The notes: a model not told the origin generated them from the letters alone. A stretch of DNA of 47,585 nt from JAAYZM01 sp964510785 (GCA_964510785.1 CAZECM010000020.1:1-47585), one strand, 5' to 3'. Counted from the first letter of the stretch, positions 31,899 to 40,306 are shown. A program made the numbers and translations.

Positions 31899-32885
31899 CT
31901 ATTCGTCCTCGAGCACCTCCGGCAGCCCGAACTTGGTGAACAGCCCCGGGCCGAACCATGCCGTGACGTGGGCGACCCGCCCGCCGCGCACCGTGAGCTG
32001 CTGAAGCTGGAAGGCCTGGTGGCGGCCGTCGTCGGACAGCATGTACAGGCCGAGCGCCGGCAAGCCGTTCGCCGTCGTCGCCCGCATGCGCTGGCTCTCC
32101 GGTCCCGTCGCGGGGCACCAGTTCGAGATGAGGTCCCCGATCTGCTCGGCGCCCCGGTACCACTGCGGGAACGGCGGCATCTCCCACACCGCGTCCGCGC
32201 GCAACAGCTCGACGATCGCCGGGACGTCGTACCGCTCGAAGGCCGCGACGTACTCGTCGAGCAGTCGGCGCCGCCGTCCGTCGTCGTCGGGCAGCTCGTC
32301 CTGATCGCCCGCGTCGAGCTCGCCCACGTGGGCCCGCGCGCGCTGCAGGGTGCTGTTGACCCCGGCGACGGTGAGGTCGAGCGCCTCGGCCGTCTCGGCC
32401 GCGCTCATGGCGAGCACGTCGCGCAGCAGCAGCACGGCACGCTGCTGGGCCGTGAGGTGCTGCAGCGCGGCGACGAAGGCGAGGCGCACCGAGTCGCGCG
32501 CGACCGTCCGCTCCGCCGGGTCCACGGGCGCCGCGCCCCAGACGAGCGCGTCCGGGAGCGGCTCGAGCCACGGCACCCCGTGGTTGCGGACCGGTTCGTC
32601 GCGGGGATCGGCCGGCGTGGTGCCGAGACCGGTGGGCAGGGGCCGACGGCGGCGCCCCTCGAGGTGGGTCAGGCACGTGTTGGTCGCGATGCGGTACAGC
32701 CACGCGCGCAGCGACCCGCGCGACTCGAGGCCGTGCATCGCGCGCCACGCCCGCAGGTACGTCTCCTGCACGAGGTCCTCGGCGTCGTGGAGCGAGCCCG
32801 TCATGCGATAGCAGTGGGCGAGGATCTCGCGGCGCAGCGGCTCGACGAGGTCGAGGAACTCCCGCTCGTCCGTGATCGCGCTCAT
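31899..32885 (-). CDS. ECF sigma factor with C-terminal SnoaL/NTF2-like domain (SigG/ECF56 type)
   Basis: 328 residues. Region 2 (EILAHCYRMTGSLHDAEDLV, QETYLRAWRAM) and region 4 (LTAQQRAVLLLRDVLAMSAA, AETAEALDLTVAGVNSTLQR) give the sigma-70 core. After about residue 205 a SnoaL/NTF2-like domain follows (LLDEYVAAFERYDVPAIVEL, WFGPGLFTKFGLPEVLEDE), as in mycobacterial SigG-type factors that control themselves through the fused domain instead of an anti-sigma factor; none is encoded next door. The ATG at 32885 is preferred; an upstream GTG would add 28 residues. Confidence 0.9.
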   Translation of the reverse strand: MSAITDEREFLDLVEPLRREILAHCYRMTGSLHDAEDLVQETYLRAWRAMHGLESRGSLRAWLYRIATNTCLTHLEGRRRRPLPTGLGTTPADPRDEPVRNHGVPWLEPLPDALVWGAAPVDPAERTVARDSVRLAFVAALQHLTAQQRAVLLLRDVLAMSAAETAEALDLTVAGVNSTLQRARAHVGELDAGDQDELPDDDGRRRRLLDEYVAAFERYDVPAIVELLRADAVWEMPPFPQWYRGAEQIGDLISNWCPATGPESQRMRATTANGLPALGLYMLSDDGRHQAFQLQQLTVRGGRVAHVTAWFGPGLFTKFGLPEVLEDE

Positions 32886-32971
32886 GGCACGAACGTACCG
32901 CCGCAGGCCCGCCCGCAGGCGCCTCAGGGTGAGCTCCTCGCGCTCGACACCTTGACCGGGCCGGACCATCG

Positions 32972-33014
32972 TCGTGAAGACTTGAGTCCCTCTGGGGGAA
33001 CCAGGTCTTCACGA
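32972..33014. promoter_or_regulatory. Inverted repeat between the sigma factor and the CPBP gene
   Basis: TCGTGAAGAC (32972-32981) and its exact complement (33005-33014), 23 bases apart, in the divergent spacer. A GGAACC that looks like an ECF -35 lies inside, but no matching -10 is found at the right distance. Confidence 0.45.
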
Positions 33015-33040
33015 TCCGGCTGGGGTCGTACCGTTGTCCC

Positions 33041-33868
33041 GTGGATCGCCAGGAGAACGAGGACGACGACGGCGCGCGGACCGTGGCGCCCGCCGTCGGC
33101 CACGGCGCCGAACCCTCGCCGCGCCGCCTGACGGCCGAGGTGTGGATCGTGCTCGGGCTCTCGCTCGGGGCCTCCGGGGTGTACGCGCTCGTGCGCATCC
33201 TCGACCGGCTCACGCGCGAGACGGCCCTGGGCGACCAGGCCACGTCGATCAACCCCTCGCTCGACCCGCGCCAGTGGCTCGACGTCACCTACCAGCTCCT
33301 CGCGGTGGGCTTCGGGCTCGTGCCCGTGCTGCTCGCCATCTATCTGCTCAGCGCGCACGGCCGCACCGCCGTCCGCCGCATCGGGTTCGACGCCCGTCGG
33401 CCGGGTCGCGACCTCCTCGCCGGGTTCGGGCTCGCGGCGCTCATCGGGCTGCCGGGCCTCGCGTTCTACGCGCTCGGGCGCGCGCTCGGCATCACGGTGC
33501 AGATCCAGGCGGCCACGCTCGACCCCTACTGGTGGGCCGTCCCGATCCTCTTGCTCTCCGCCGTCAAGAACGCCGTGCTCGAAGAGGTCATCGCGGTGGG
33601 CTACCTCATGGAACGGCTACGTGACCTGCGCTGGCGCGTGCCCACGGCGATCATCGCGAGCGCCCTGCTGCGCGGCTCGTACCACCTGTACCAGGGCATC
33701 GGACCGTTCATCGGCAACGCCGTCATGGGTGTGGTCTTCGCGCTGTACTACCACCGGACGCGCCGCGTGATGCCGCTCGTGATCGCCCACTTCGTGATCG
33801 ACATGGTGGCGTTCGTGGGCTACCTGCTGATCCCGCCGGAGTGGCGCGTCGCGCTCGGGCTCAACTGA
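33041..33868 (+). CDS. CPBP-family intramembrane glutamic endopeptidase-like protein
   Basis: 275 residues with about seven membrane segments. The CPBP motifs are E181-E182 (VLEEVIAVGYLMERL), RGSYHLYQG (H215) and HFVIDM (H250, D254). The usual EExxxR arginine is a valine here, a variant often seen in actinobacterial members. These proteins are homologues of CAAX proteases. GTG at 33041 in the divergent promoter. Independent unit; substrate unknown. Confidence 0.85.
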   Translation: MDRQENEDDDGARTVAPAVGHGAEPSPRRLTAEVWIVLGLSLGASGVYALVRILDRLTRETALGDQATSINPSLDPRQWLDVTYQLLAVGFGLVPVLLAIYLLSAHGRTAVRRIGFDARRPGRDLLAGFGLAALIGLPGLAFYALGRALGITVQIQAATLDPYWWAVPILLLSAVKNAVLEEVIAVGYLMERLRDLRWRVPTAIIASALLRGSYHLYQGIGPFIGNAVMGVVFALYYHRTRRVMPLVIAHFVIDMVAFVGYLLIPPEWRVALGLN

Positions 33869-33934
33869 GCACTCCCGGCGCCACCACCGGCGTGCGCGGG
33901 TGCCAGATCCGGACAGCAGCCTAGAATCGCCCCT

Positions 33935-36460
33935 ATGTCCGAGGTCCCCCAGGAGCCAGCGGCGGGCACGCTCGGCACCACGACGGCGCGCGACCGCCTC
34001 CGGGCCGTGCTGACCCGTCGCACGGACACCGACGGTCACGGCGTCACCATCGTCGACACCCCCGAGACGCGGGTGCACCACCCGAGCGACCTGCTCGCCG
34101 TCGTCCTCTCGACGCTCGGCATCGGCCTCGTGCTCCTGCTCGCGGTCTACGCCCACGCCACCGCGTCGGGGGTCTCGGAGGACGTGCAGGGCCTCGCGGT
34201 CGTGCTGCGCCGCGTGCTCTTCGTGCCGGTCGCCGTGCTCGAGGGCCTCCTGACGCTCGTGGTCCCCGTGGCGATCATCGTCGAGCTCTCCGCTCGCCGG
34301 CTGTGGCGCCAGGTGCTCGAAGTCATCACCGCGGGCGCGTTCGGCCTCGTGCTCGGCGCGATCACGTTGTGGCTCATCCGGACGTGGGGCGCCGACGGCC
34401 TCGTGAGCTCGCTCTCCGTGCACCGCGGCGGGACGTCGACCCTCATCATCCCGAGCTACGTCGCGGCCATCACGGCGATGCTCACCTCGGCCGGCCCGCG
34501 CAACCGCCGCCGGACCGTGCTGTGGTCGTGGAACCTGCTGTGGGTCGCGCTCGGTGCGGTCGCGATCACGGGTGAGATCGCGCTGCTCGCCGTCGTCGTC
34601 GCCCTCCTGCTCGGCCGTGCCGCGGGCTCCGCCGTCCGCTACCTCTCGGGCGTCCGCTCCGAACGCGCCTACGGCGCGGACCTCGTCCGGGGGGTGCGCA
34701 AGGCGGGCTTCGCGCCGGTGCGGCTCGTGCGGGTGCACGACGTCGCGAGCCGGGACGACGACGAACCGGGCACGCTCGCCGCCGCCGCCCTCGTGCGCTA
34801 TGCCGACAACCGGGTCTACGCGATGACCACGGAGACCGGGGAGCGGCTCGACGTCGTCGTGCTCGACGGCGACCGCCAGGTGGTCGGCATGCTCACGCGG
34901 TTGTGGCGCTCGCTACGGCTGCGGGGCATCGACGGCCGCACGGTGGTCTCGCTGCGCCAGGCCACCGAGCGCGCCGCCCTGCTCGCCTACGCGGCGCGGG
35001 CCGCGGGGGTGCGCACGCCGCGACTGCTCGCCGTCTCGGAGTCCGAGGACTCGATGCTCCTCGTCCAGGAGCACGTCGCCGACGCCGTCCCGTTGCGGGA
35101 CCTGGCCGCCGACGAGATCACGGACGAGGTGCTCGCGGGTGCCTGGGAGCAGCTCGGTCTCGCACACGCCGCGGGGATCGCGCACCGCTCGCTGACGAGC
35201 GACGCCGTGATGCTCGACGACACGAACGCCGCGCCGAAGGTCTGGCTCACGGGCTGGGAGTACGGCGACGTCGCGTCCTCGGACCTCGCCCGGCGCATCG
35301 ACATGACGCAGATGGTCGCGCTGCTCGCGCTGCGGGTGGGGGCGCGGCGGGCACTCTCCTCGGCCGTCGAGGTCCTGCCGAGCGACGACATCGCGGCGAT
35401 CGGCCCCCTGCTGCAGACCGTGACGCTGCCGCGCTCGACGCGAGACGAGCTGCGCTCGCACCGCACCGTCCTCGCGGAGCTGCGCACGGCTCTCGTGGAA
35501 CAGCTCCCGGAGGCCGACGTCGAGCCCGAACGGCTCGTGCGCTTCGGGGCCAGGACCGTCATCACGATCACGCTCCTGCTCGCCGCCGTCGCCGCGATCG
35601 TCACCTCGCTCAACCTCGACCAGATCCGCACGGCCCTCACCACGGCCGAGCCGATGTGGGCGCTCGTCGCGTTCGTGCTCGGCCTGCTGACGTGGGTGGG
35701 CGCGGGCCTGACCCTCATCGCGTTCACGCCCGTGCGCATCCCGCCGTGGCGCACGATCCTCACCCAGGTCGCCGGCTCCTTCGTGGCGATCGCGGCCCCC
35801 GCGGGCGTGGGTCCCGCGGCCCTCAACCTGCAGCTGCTGCGCAAGCGCGGGGTCTCCGCGACGCTCGCCGGCGCGACGGTCGCGCTGGTCCAGGTCTCCC
35901 AGTTCATCGTGACGATCGCCATCCTGCTGATGCTCGCGATCGTCTCGGGCGACGGCGGGGCGCTGCGCAGCCTGCCCTCGGCGACGGTGCTGTGGGCGCT
36001 CGGCGTGGTCGCGGCCCTCGTCGCGGCGCTCCTGCTCATCCCGCCCGTACGCCACTGGGTCGCCAAGCGCACGCTGCCGCTCGTGCGCCAGACGTGGCCG
36101 CGGCTCATCGAGGTGCTCGGCCAGCCGAGCCGCCTCCTGCTCGGCCTCGCGGGCAACATCCTGATGACGATGGGCTACGTGCTCGCCTTCGACGCGTGCC
36201 TCGCGGCGTTCGGCTACGAGCTGTCGCTCCTCGACGTCGCCGTCATCTACCTCATCGCGAACGCGACGGGTGCCGCGGTGCCCACCCCCGGCGGCCTCGG
36301 CGCCGTCGAGCTCGCGCTCATCGCGGGCCTGTCCGGCGCGGGGGTGCCGCCGGCCATCGCGACCTCGGTGACGATGCTGTTCCGCGTCCTCACCTACTGG
36401 GCGCGCATCCCGATCGGTTGGCTCGCGATGCGCCACCTCCAAAAGGTCGGCGACCTCTAG
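33935..36460 (+). CDS. Flippase/LPG-synthase-like membrane protein with embedded pseudokinase domain
   Basis: 841 residues. N-terminal hydrophobic segments (about 50-230) are followed by a soluble region (about 240-535) that resembles an ABC1/aminoglycoside-type kinase fold. Its catalytic loop reads AHRSLTSDAVML (near 417), with Ser and Ala in place of the catalytic Asp and the metal-binding Asn. The C-terminal part (about 545-830) has the LPG_synthase_TM/UPF0104 fold: GSFVAIAAPAGVGPAALNLQ, TPGGLGAVELALIAGLSGAG. Such domains flip lysyl-phosphatidylglycerol or other polyprenyl/phospholipid heads. The kinase part is likely a sensor or scaffold. ATG 33935. Confidence 0.82.
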   Translation: MSEVPQEPAAGTLGTTTARDRLRAVLTRRTDTDGHGVTIVDTPETRVHHPSDLLAVVLSTLGIGLVLLLAVYAHATASGVSEDVQGLAVVLRRVLFVPVAVLEGLLTLVVPVAIIVELSARRLWRQVLEVITAGAFGLVLGAITLWLIRTWGADGLVSSLSVHRGGTSTLIIPSYVAAITAMLTSAGPRNRRRTVLWSWNLLWVALGAVAITGEIALLAVVVALLLGRAAGSAVRYLSGVRSERAYGADLVRGVRKAGFAPVRLVRVHDVASRDDDEPGTLAAAALVRYADNRVYAMTTETGERLDVVVLDGDRQVVGMLTRLWRSLRLRGIDGRTVVSLRQATERAALLAYAARAAGVRTPRLLAVSESEDSMLLVQEHVADAVPLRDLAADEITDEVLAGAWEQLGLAHAAGIAHRSLTSDAVMLDDTNAAPKVWLTGWEYGDVASSDLARRIDMTQMVALLALRVGARRALSSAVEVLPSDDIAAIGPLLQTVTLPRSTRDELRSHRTVLAELRTALVEQLPEADVEPERLVRFGARTVITITLLLAAVAAIVTSLNLDQIRTALTTAEPMWALVAFVLGLLTWVGAGLTLIAFTPVRIPPWRTILTQVAGSFVAIAAPAGVGPAALNLQLLRKRGVSATLAGATVALVQVSQFIVTIAILLMLAIVSGDGGALRSLPSATVLWALGVVAALVAALLLIPPVRHWVAKRTLPLVRQTWPRLIEVLGQPSRLLLGLAGNILMTMGYVLAFDACLAAFGYELSLLDVAVIYLIANATGAAVPTPGGLGAVELALIAGLSGAGVPPAIATSVTMLFRVLTYWARIPIGWLAMRHLQKVGDL

Positions 36461-36472
36461 CCCCGGGCTCCC

Positions 36473-36547
36473 CTCCCCGCGAAGTAGTACCGAGCGCGCG
36501 AAGTAGTGGCATGGCGGACCTACCTCGACGCGCGCCGACCTACCTCG
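36473..36547 (-). repeat. Intergenic repeat family B, copy 1 (convergent gene ends)
   Basis: Plus strand: two CGAAGTAGT units followed by two GACCTACCTCG units, so hairpins form between CGAAGTAGT- and its near complement. Its reverse complement aligns along its length with 41714-41794, including the block GAGGTAGGTCCGCC. It sits between the ends of two converging genes and includes the stop codon of the minus-strand gene. Confidence 0.85.
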
Positions 36548-36938
36548 CGGGAATGGTGGGGGTGGGGCGTTCGGCGCGGAGGGCGGCCAGGGCGAAGAGG
36601 ACGGCCAGGAGCTCTACGCCCTTCGTCACGTACTCCTGCCAGCCCACGAGCTGGGCCGTGACCCCGAGGAACCCGGTGGCCGCGGACAGGAAGAACGCGC
36701 CGATCGACCCCGCCGCGTACAGGACGGCGGCCACGAGCGGGAGCGGGCTGCGCCACAGGACGACGACGACGGCGAGCACCACCCCGGCCGCGGCCTGCGC
36801 GAGGAACGCCGGGCCGAGCGGTGTGAGGTTCTTCGCCCAGTCGGTGTAGAGGTACACGTGCAGGACGGCCGACGCGAGGATCAGGGCGGCCGTGAGCAGC
36901 CGCAGTCCACGGGCGTGGGGACGTACGTTCTGGGACAT
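36540..36938 (-). CDS. Small integral membrane protein
   Basis: 132 residues with four predicted membrane helices (LRLLTAALILASAVLHVYLY, FLAQAAAGVVLAVVVVLW, LVAAVLYAAGSIGAFFLSA, TKGVELLAVLFALAALRA). No motif known to me beyond the HVYLYTDWAK loop, which recalls DUF-type membrane proteins beside Rieske or cytochrome genes. ATG at 36938. The stop codon lies inside repeat B copy 1. Separated from the Rieske gene by 13 bases, so co-transcribed downstream of it. Confidence 0.75.
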   Translation of the reverse strand: MSQNVRPHARGLRLLTAALILASAVLHVYLYTDWAKNLTPLGPAFLAQAAAGVVLAVVVVLWRSPLPLVAAVLYAAGSIGAFFLSAATGFLGVTAQLVGWQEYVTKGVELLAVLFALAALRAERPTPTIPAR

Positions 36939-36951
36939 GACGCCTCCCGGT

Positions 36952-37479
36952 TCAGGAACCCTGGCCGACGACGAGGTCCTCGCCGTCGAGGTTCAGCGCG
37001 AAGCTGATGAGTGGCTCGGACGCCGGTCCCTGGGTGACCGCACCCGCGAGGTCGAACGTCGAGCCGTGGCACGGGCACGTCAGGTGGTCGCCGTCGGGCG
37101 CGACGGTGCAGCCCTGGTGCGTGCAGATGGCGCTCAGGCCCACGAAGGTGCCCGCCGTCGGTTGGGTGAGCAGCACGGGGGCGCCGTCGAGGTTCGCGGC
37201 GACGGCACCGCCGACGGGGACGTCCGCGGCCTTGGCGATCGCTCCCGGGACGGCGGGGGCCGCGTCGGTGGGGGTGCCGTCGTCGGACGCACCGCCGCCG
37301 GAACCGCCACCCGGCGTCGTGGTCCCCTCGCCGGACGTGCCGCCGCAGGCGGCAAGGGTCACGGCTGCGCCGAGGGCGCCCACGCCGGCGAGCACCGCCC
37401 GCCGGCTCATCCCGCCGCAGCCAAGACACTCGTGCGACTCTGCGTGGCGGGTGTGGGCCTGGGTCTGGGTCTCGGTCAC
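36952..37479 (-). CDS. Exported Rieske [2Fe-2S] protein (Tat substrate, possible lipoprotein)
   Basis: 175 residues. The signal reads SRRAVLAGVGALGAAVTLAACGG, with a twin-arginine start (MSRRAVL) and a lipobox-like LAAC at C45; a Gly/Ser/Asp linker follows. Rieske ligands are C119-T-H121 (CTHQGC) and C135-P-C137-H138 (CPCHGS), all present. The preceding GTG at 37479 has a GAGGAG site. A soluble, extracytoplasmic electron carrier is implied. No cytochrome b partner is in view; an aromatic dioxygenase is unlikely with this Tat signal. Confidence 0.88.
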   Translation of the reverse strand: MTETQTQAHTRHAESHECLGCGGMSRRAVLAGVGALGAAVTLAACGGTSGEGTTTPGGGSGGGASDDGTPTDAAPAVPGAIAKAADVPVGGAVAANLDGAPVLLTQPTAGTFVGLSAICTHQGCTVAPDGDHLTCPCHGSTFDLAGAVTQGPASEPLISFALNLDGEDLVVGQGS

Positions 37480-37555
37480 GGTCGTGCTCCTCGCGGTAGG
37501 TACCGGGCCGGATCTCCCCGACGACCATGCCGTCCGGGTGACGTGAACCTACGTT

Positions 37556-37568
37556 AAGTTTTCAACTT
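37556..37568. promoter_or_regulatory. AT-rich palindrome upstream of the Rieske gene
   Basis: AAGTT-TTC-AACTT, a perfect 5-3-5 inverted repeat in an unusually AT-rich stretch (37549-37570) of the 138-base gap between the Rieske gene and the small hypothetical gene. Likely a promoter or operator for the Rieske operon. Confidence 0.4.
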
Positions 37569-37617
37569 CCACCTGTGCAACCGCTGGGAGCCCTCGGCTC
37601 ACGACGTGGCCGGCTGC

Positions 37618-37869
37618 TCAGAGGCCGCGGCCCTGGAGCTGCGCCACCGCACCGTCGCGGTGCGACTCGGCCCGACGCGCCGCCGCCGCGTACCGGCGTT
37701 CGCGCGCGAGCCGGCTGGTCCGGTGAGCGTCACGCAGGCGCACGATCTCGTCGAGGTGGTCCTCGCAGCGGTCGTGGAGCCGGACGAGCAGGGCACCCGA
37801 CCAGCGGCCGAGGGAGATGACGGGCATGCGGACCCGGACGGTCCTGGTGTCGTAGTAGATCGTGACCAT
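37618..37869 (-). CDS. Small hypothetical protein, basic and Arg-rich
   Basis: 83 residues: a beta-type start (MVTIYYDTRTVRVRMPVISL), a hydrophobic patch and a long Arg/Glu-rich helix (RLRDAHRTSRLARERRYAAA). No family recognised. ATG at 37869 follows a GGAG in the end of arsR, four bases past its stop; the two genes form one transcript. It is probably regulated by, or a partner of, the ArsR protein. Confidence 0.6.
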   Translation of the reverse strand: MVTIYYDTRTVRVRMPVISLGRWSGALLVRLHDRCEDHLDEIVRLRDAHRTSRLARERRYAAAARRAESHRDGAVAQLQGRGL

Positions 37870-37873
37870 GGTG

Positions 37874-38488
37874 CTACTCCGCGGTCTGAGGAGGGTCGGG
37901 GTGGATGAGGCTCGTGAGCCTGACGAGCCGCGCGCCCTCGGGACGCAGGTTCGGATCGTGACGCCGCTCGGCGAACCGGACGGCCGCCTCGCTGAGGGTC
38001 TCGCAGACCGCGGCCGCTTCTTCGGCCGTGGCCCAGAACGAGGTCTGGTCGAGGAGCGTCGCTGCCCGCCACGCGGGGTCGTCCTGCGTGGAGTGGTCCC
38101 GCACGTAGGTCGTGAACCGGTCGCTGACGTGGGCGAGCGACGCCGTGATGAGCTCCGTGAGGGCGAGCACCGAGGCGGGGCTCTCCGGGTCCGGCTCGAA
38201 GCGGCGACTGCGCGACGCCGAGCGCCACGGCTTCTCGCGCCCGCGCGGAGCGGCCCGCTCGACGAACCCCGCCTTCTCGAGCACGCGCAGGTGGAACGAG
38301 CAGTTGGCGACCGTCTGATCGAGCCGCTCCGCGCACTCCGAGGCCGTGATCTCCCCGCGGTCCTGGACCAGGTCGACGAGCTGCAGCCGCACGGGGTGCG
38401 CGAGCGCCCGGATGCGGTCCGGGTCCGAGGTGTGGATCTCCTCGGTGGGGTGCGGCGCGATGGCGTCCTCGTGCTCGTTCATGAGCAT
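37874..38488 (-). CDS. ArsR-family (HTH_20) transcriptional regulator
   Basis: 204 residues. The wHTH domain (about 25-90) reads IRALAHPVRLQLVDLVQDRG, ITASECAERLDQTVANCSFH and LRVLEKAGFVERA. A C-terminal region of about 110 residues, helical and with WRAATLLDQTSFWATAEEAA, is unlike metal-sensing ArsR proteins, and no Cys/His metal site is seen; sensing of an organic ligand or protein partner is more likely. Start at the ATG at 38488 (38482 is also possible); there is no ribosome site, so a leaderless transcript is plausible. Two operators lie just upstream. Confidence 0.82.
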   Translation of the reverse strand: MLMNEHEDAIAPHPTEEIHTSDPDRIRALAHPVRLQLVDLVQDRGEITASECAERLDQTVANCSFHLRVLEKAGFVERAAPRGREKPWRSASRSRRFEPDPESPASVLALTELITASLAHVSDRFTTYVRDHSTQDDPAWRAATLLDQTSFWATAEEAAAVCETLSEAAVRFAERRHDPNLRPEGARLVRLTSLIHPDPPQTAE

Positions 38489-38495
38489 CACGATA

Positions 38496-38547
38496 GACGC
38501 GCAACGATCATTGCGCAAGAGGTGTTGCGCAATGATCGTTGCGCGTC
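38496..38547. promoter_or_regulatory. Double ArsR operator: 23-bp perfect inverted repeat
   Basis: Perfect 23-base arms at 38496-38518 and 38525-38547 with a six-base spacer. Each arm contains an 18-base near palindrome: GCGCAACGATCATTGCGC (38499-38516) and GCGCAATGATCGTTGCGC (38527-38544), 28 bases centre to centre. The spacing suits two dimers on nearly the same DNA face. It may also form the 3' hairpin of dnaB, whose stop lies 11 bases away. Confidence 0.8.
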
Positions 38548-38557
38548 GACGTCCGGG

Positions 38558-39934
38558 CTAGAAGCCCTCGGCCCCCGTCGCCAGGTCGCTGAAGTGCGAC
38601 AGGTGCAGCCGCGAGGACACCGCGATCGTCTTCGTGGGGCCGTTGCGGTGCTTGGCGATGATGAGATCGGCCTCGCCGGCGCGCTGGCCCTCGGGCTCGT
38701 AGAACTCCTCGCGGTGCAGCAGGATCACCATGTCCGCGTCCTGCTCGATCGCGCCCGACTCGCGCAGGTCGGAGAGCTGGGGCTTCTTGTCGGTGCGCTG
38801 CTCGGGACCACGGTTCAGCTGCGAGATCGCGATGACGGGCACCTCGAGCTCCTTCGCGAGCAGCTTGAGCGCACGGGAGAACTCCGAGACCTCTTGCTGA
38901 CGCGACTCGACGCGCTTGCCCGAGCTCATGAGCTGCAGGTAGTCGATCACCACGATCTTGAGGTCGTGGCGCTGCTTGAGCCGGCGGCACTTGGCCCGGA
39001 TCTCCATGAGGGACATGTTGGGGGAGTCGTCGATGAACATGGGGGCGGCGGAGATCCGCGCCTGCGTCTTGGCGATCTTCTGCCAGTCCACGTTGTCGAG
39101 CGTGCCCGAGCGCATGCGCTGCAGCTTGACCTTCGCCTCGGCGGAGAGCACGCGCATCGTGATCTCGTTGCGGCCCATCTCGAGCGAGAACACCGCGGAA
39201 GCCAACCCGTACTTGATCGAGGCGGCGCGCACCACGTCGATGCCGAAGGTGGACTTGCCCATGGCCGGTCGGGCGGCGACGACGATCATCTGGCCCGGGT
39301 GCAGCCCGTTGGTGAGCTGGTCGAGCTCGGTGAAGCCCGTCGGGACGCCCACGAGCCCGGCGCCGCGCTTGCCCGCGGCCTCGATCTCGTCGACCGTGCC
39401 GTCGATGATCTCGCCGAGGGGCAGGTAGTCCTCGCTCGCGCGCCGCTCCGTGACGGCGTACACCTCGGCCTGCGCGGTGTTGACGATCTCGTCGACGTCT
39501 CCGCCGTCGGTCGCGTAGCCGAGCTGCGTGATGCGCGTGCCGGCCTCGACGAGGCGCCGCAGCACGGCGCGCTCGCGCACGATGCGCGCGTAGTACCCGG
39601 CGTTCGCGGCCGTCGGCACCATGGAGATGAGGTCGTGGAGGTACGGCGCCCCGCCGATGCGCGTCATGTGACCGCGCTTGGTGAGCTCGTCCGCCACGGT
39701 GACGGCGTCGGCCGGTTCGCCGCGGCCGTACAGGTCGATGATGGCTTCGTAGATCGTCTCGTGCGCGGGGCGGTAGAAGTCCGAGCCGCGCACCTGCTCG
39801 ATGACGTCGGCGATCGCGTCCTTGGAGATCATCATGCCGCCGAGCACGCTCTGCTCCGCCGCCGTGTCCTGCGGCGGGATACGGTCGAACCCACTGCCCC
39901 GCGCCGCCGAACGCTCCAGGTCCTCGATCGTCAT
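38558..39934 (-). CDS. dnaB: Replicative DNA helicase
   Basis: 458 residues, the hexameric helicase that unwinds the fork. N-terminal DnaB_N domain (PQDTAAEQSVLGGMM), linker helix, then the RecA-type ATPase: Walker A AARPAMGKSTF at 221-230, Walker B (IVVIDYLQLM), the arginine/QLNR stretch (ISQLNRGPEQR) and DLRESGAIEQDADMV. No intein interrupts the Walker A or other motif. The ATG at 39934 follows GGAGTGGGTGGC; a GTG three codons earlier is less likely. The final gene of the conserved rpsF-ssb-rpsR-rplI-dnaB region, here separated by a MATE gene on the other strand. Confidence 0.97.
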   Translation of the reverse strand: MTIEDLERSAARGSGFDRIPPQDTAAEQSVLGGMMISKDAIADVIEQVRGSDFYRPAHETIYEAIIDLYGRGEPADAVTVADELTKRGHMTRIGGAPYLHDLISMVPTAANAGYYARIVRERAVLRRLVEAGTRITQLGYATDGGDVDEIVNTAQAEVYAVTERRASEDYLPLGEIIDGTVDEIEAAGKRGAGLVGVPTGFTELDQLTNGLHPGQMIVVAARPAMGKSTFGIDVVRAASIKYGLASAVFSLEMGRNEITMRVLSAEAKVKLQRMRSGTLDNVDWQKIAKTQARISAAPMFIDDSPNMSLMEIRAKCRRLKQRHDLKIVVIDYLQLMSSGKRVESRQQEVSEFSRALKLLAKELEVPVIAISQLNRGPEQRTDKKPQLSDLRESGAIEQDADMVILLHREEFYEPEGQRAGEADLIIAKHRNGPTKTIAVSSRLHLSHFSDLATGAEGF

Positions 39935-40306
39935 GCCACCCACTCCTCGCTCGCCGCTCTCGTCCCAGGTCTACGGCAAGCATCTGACAACGCCGCTCGG
40001 CCCGAACTCGACCGCCGGGTCTGAACCTAGGCCCCCGGGTGGTCCGGCGGCGAACGGCCCGTCCACAGGGCCCACCCACAGGGCTGCTCGCTCCCCACGT
40101 GAGCGGTGTGCACAGGTGTGTATGAAGGTGTGGATAGAACCGGTCACCTGTGGAAATGTTCGGCTGCCCACCCGCCGCGACCTACCGCGACGCGCTGACC
40201 TGCACGAACGCGCCCGGCGCCGCGCACACGCTGTGGACAGCCGACGGGTTACCGATCGGTCCACCATGCGGACCGGCGCTGTCCCGCGTGTGGGACGGTA
40301 GGGCTC
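39935..40306. promoter_or_regulatory. dnaB / MATE intergenic region with clustered DnaA-box-like sites
   Basis: A 372-base gap with no convincing gene. It holds four DnaA-box-like 9-mers, each within one or two bases of TT(A/G)TCCACA: CCGTCCACA (40059-40067, plus), and on the minus strand CTATCCACA (40129-40137), ATTTCCACA (40149-40157) and CTGTCCACA (40232-40240). Further ACAGG words lie between. The stretch is near dnaB and may bind DnaA. Confidence 0.5.

Noticed and set aside
32997..33030. ECF-type promoter (GGAACC with CGTA) upstream of the CPBP gene
   Set aside because: The spacing of 24 bases is too long for an ECF promoter, normally 16-17.
37862..40024. Plus-strand open frame of about 720 codons opposite arsR and dnaB
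   Set aside because: Composition and lack of domains mark it as an antisense shadow of dnaB.
40059..40240. Chromosomal origin (oriC)
   Set aside because: No AT-rich unwinding element and no dnaA or dnaN next to it; the box cluster is more likely regulatory.
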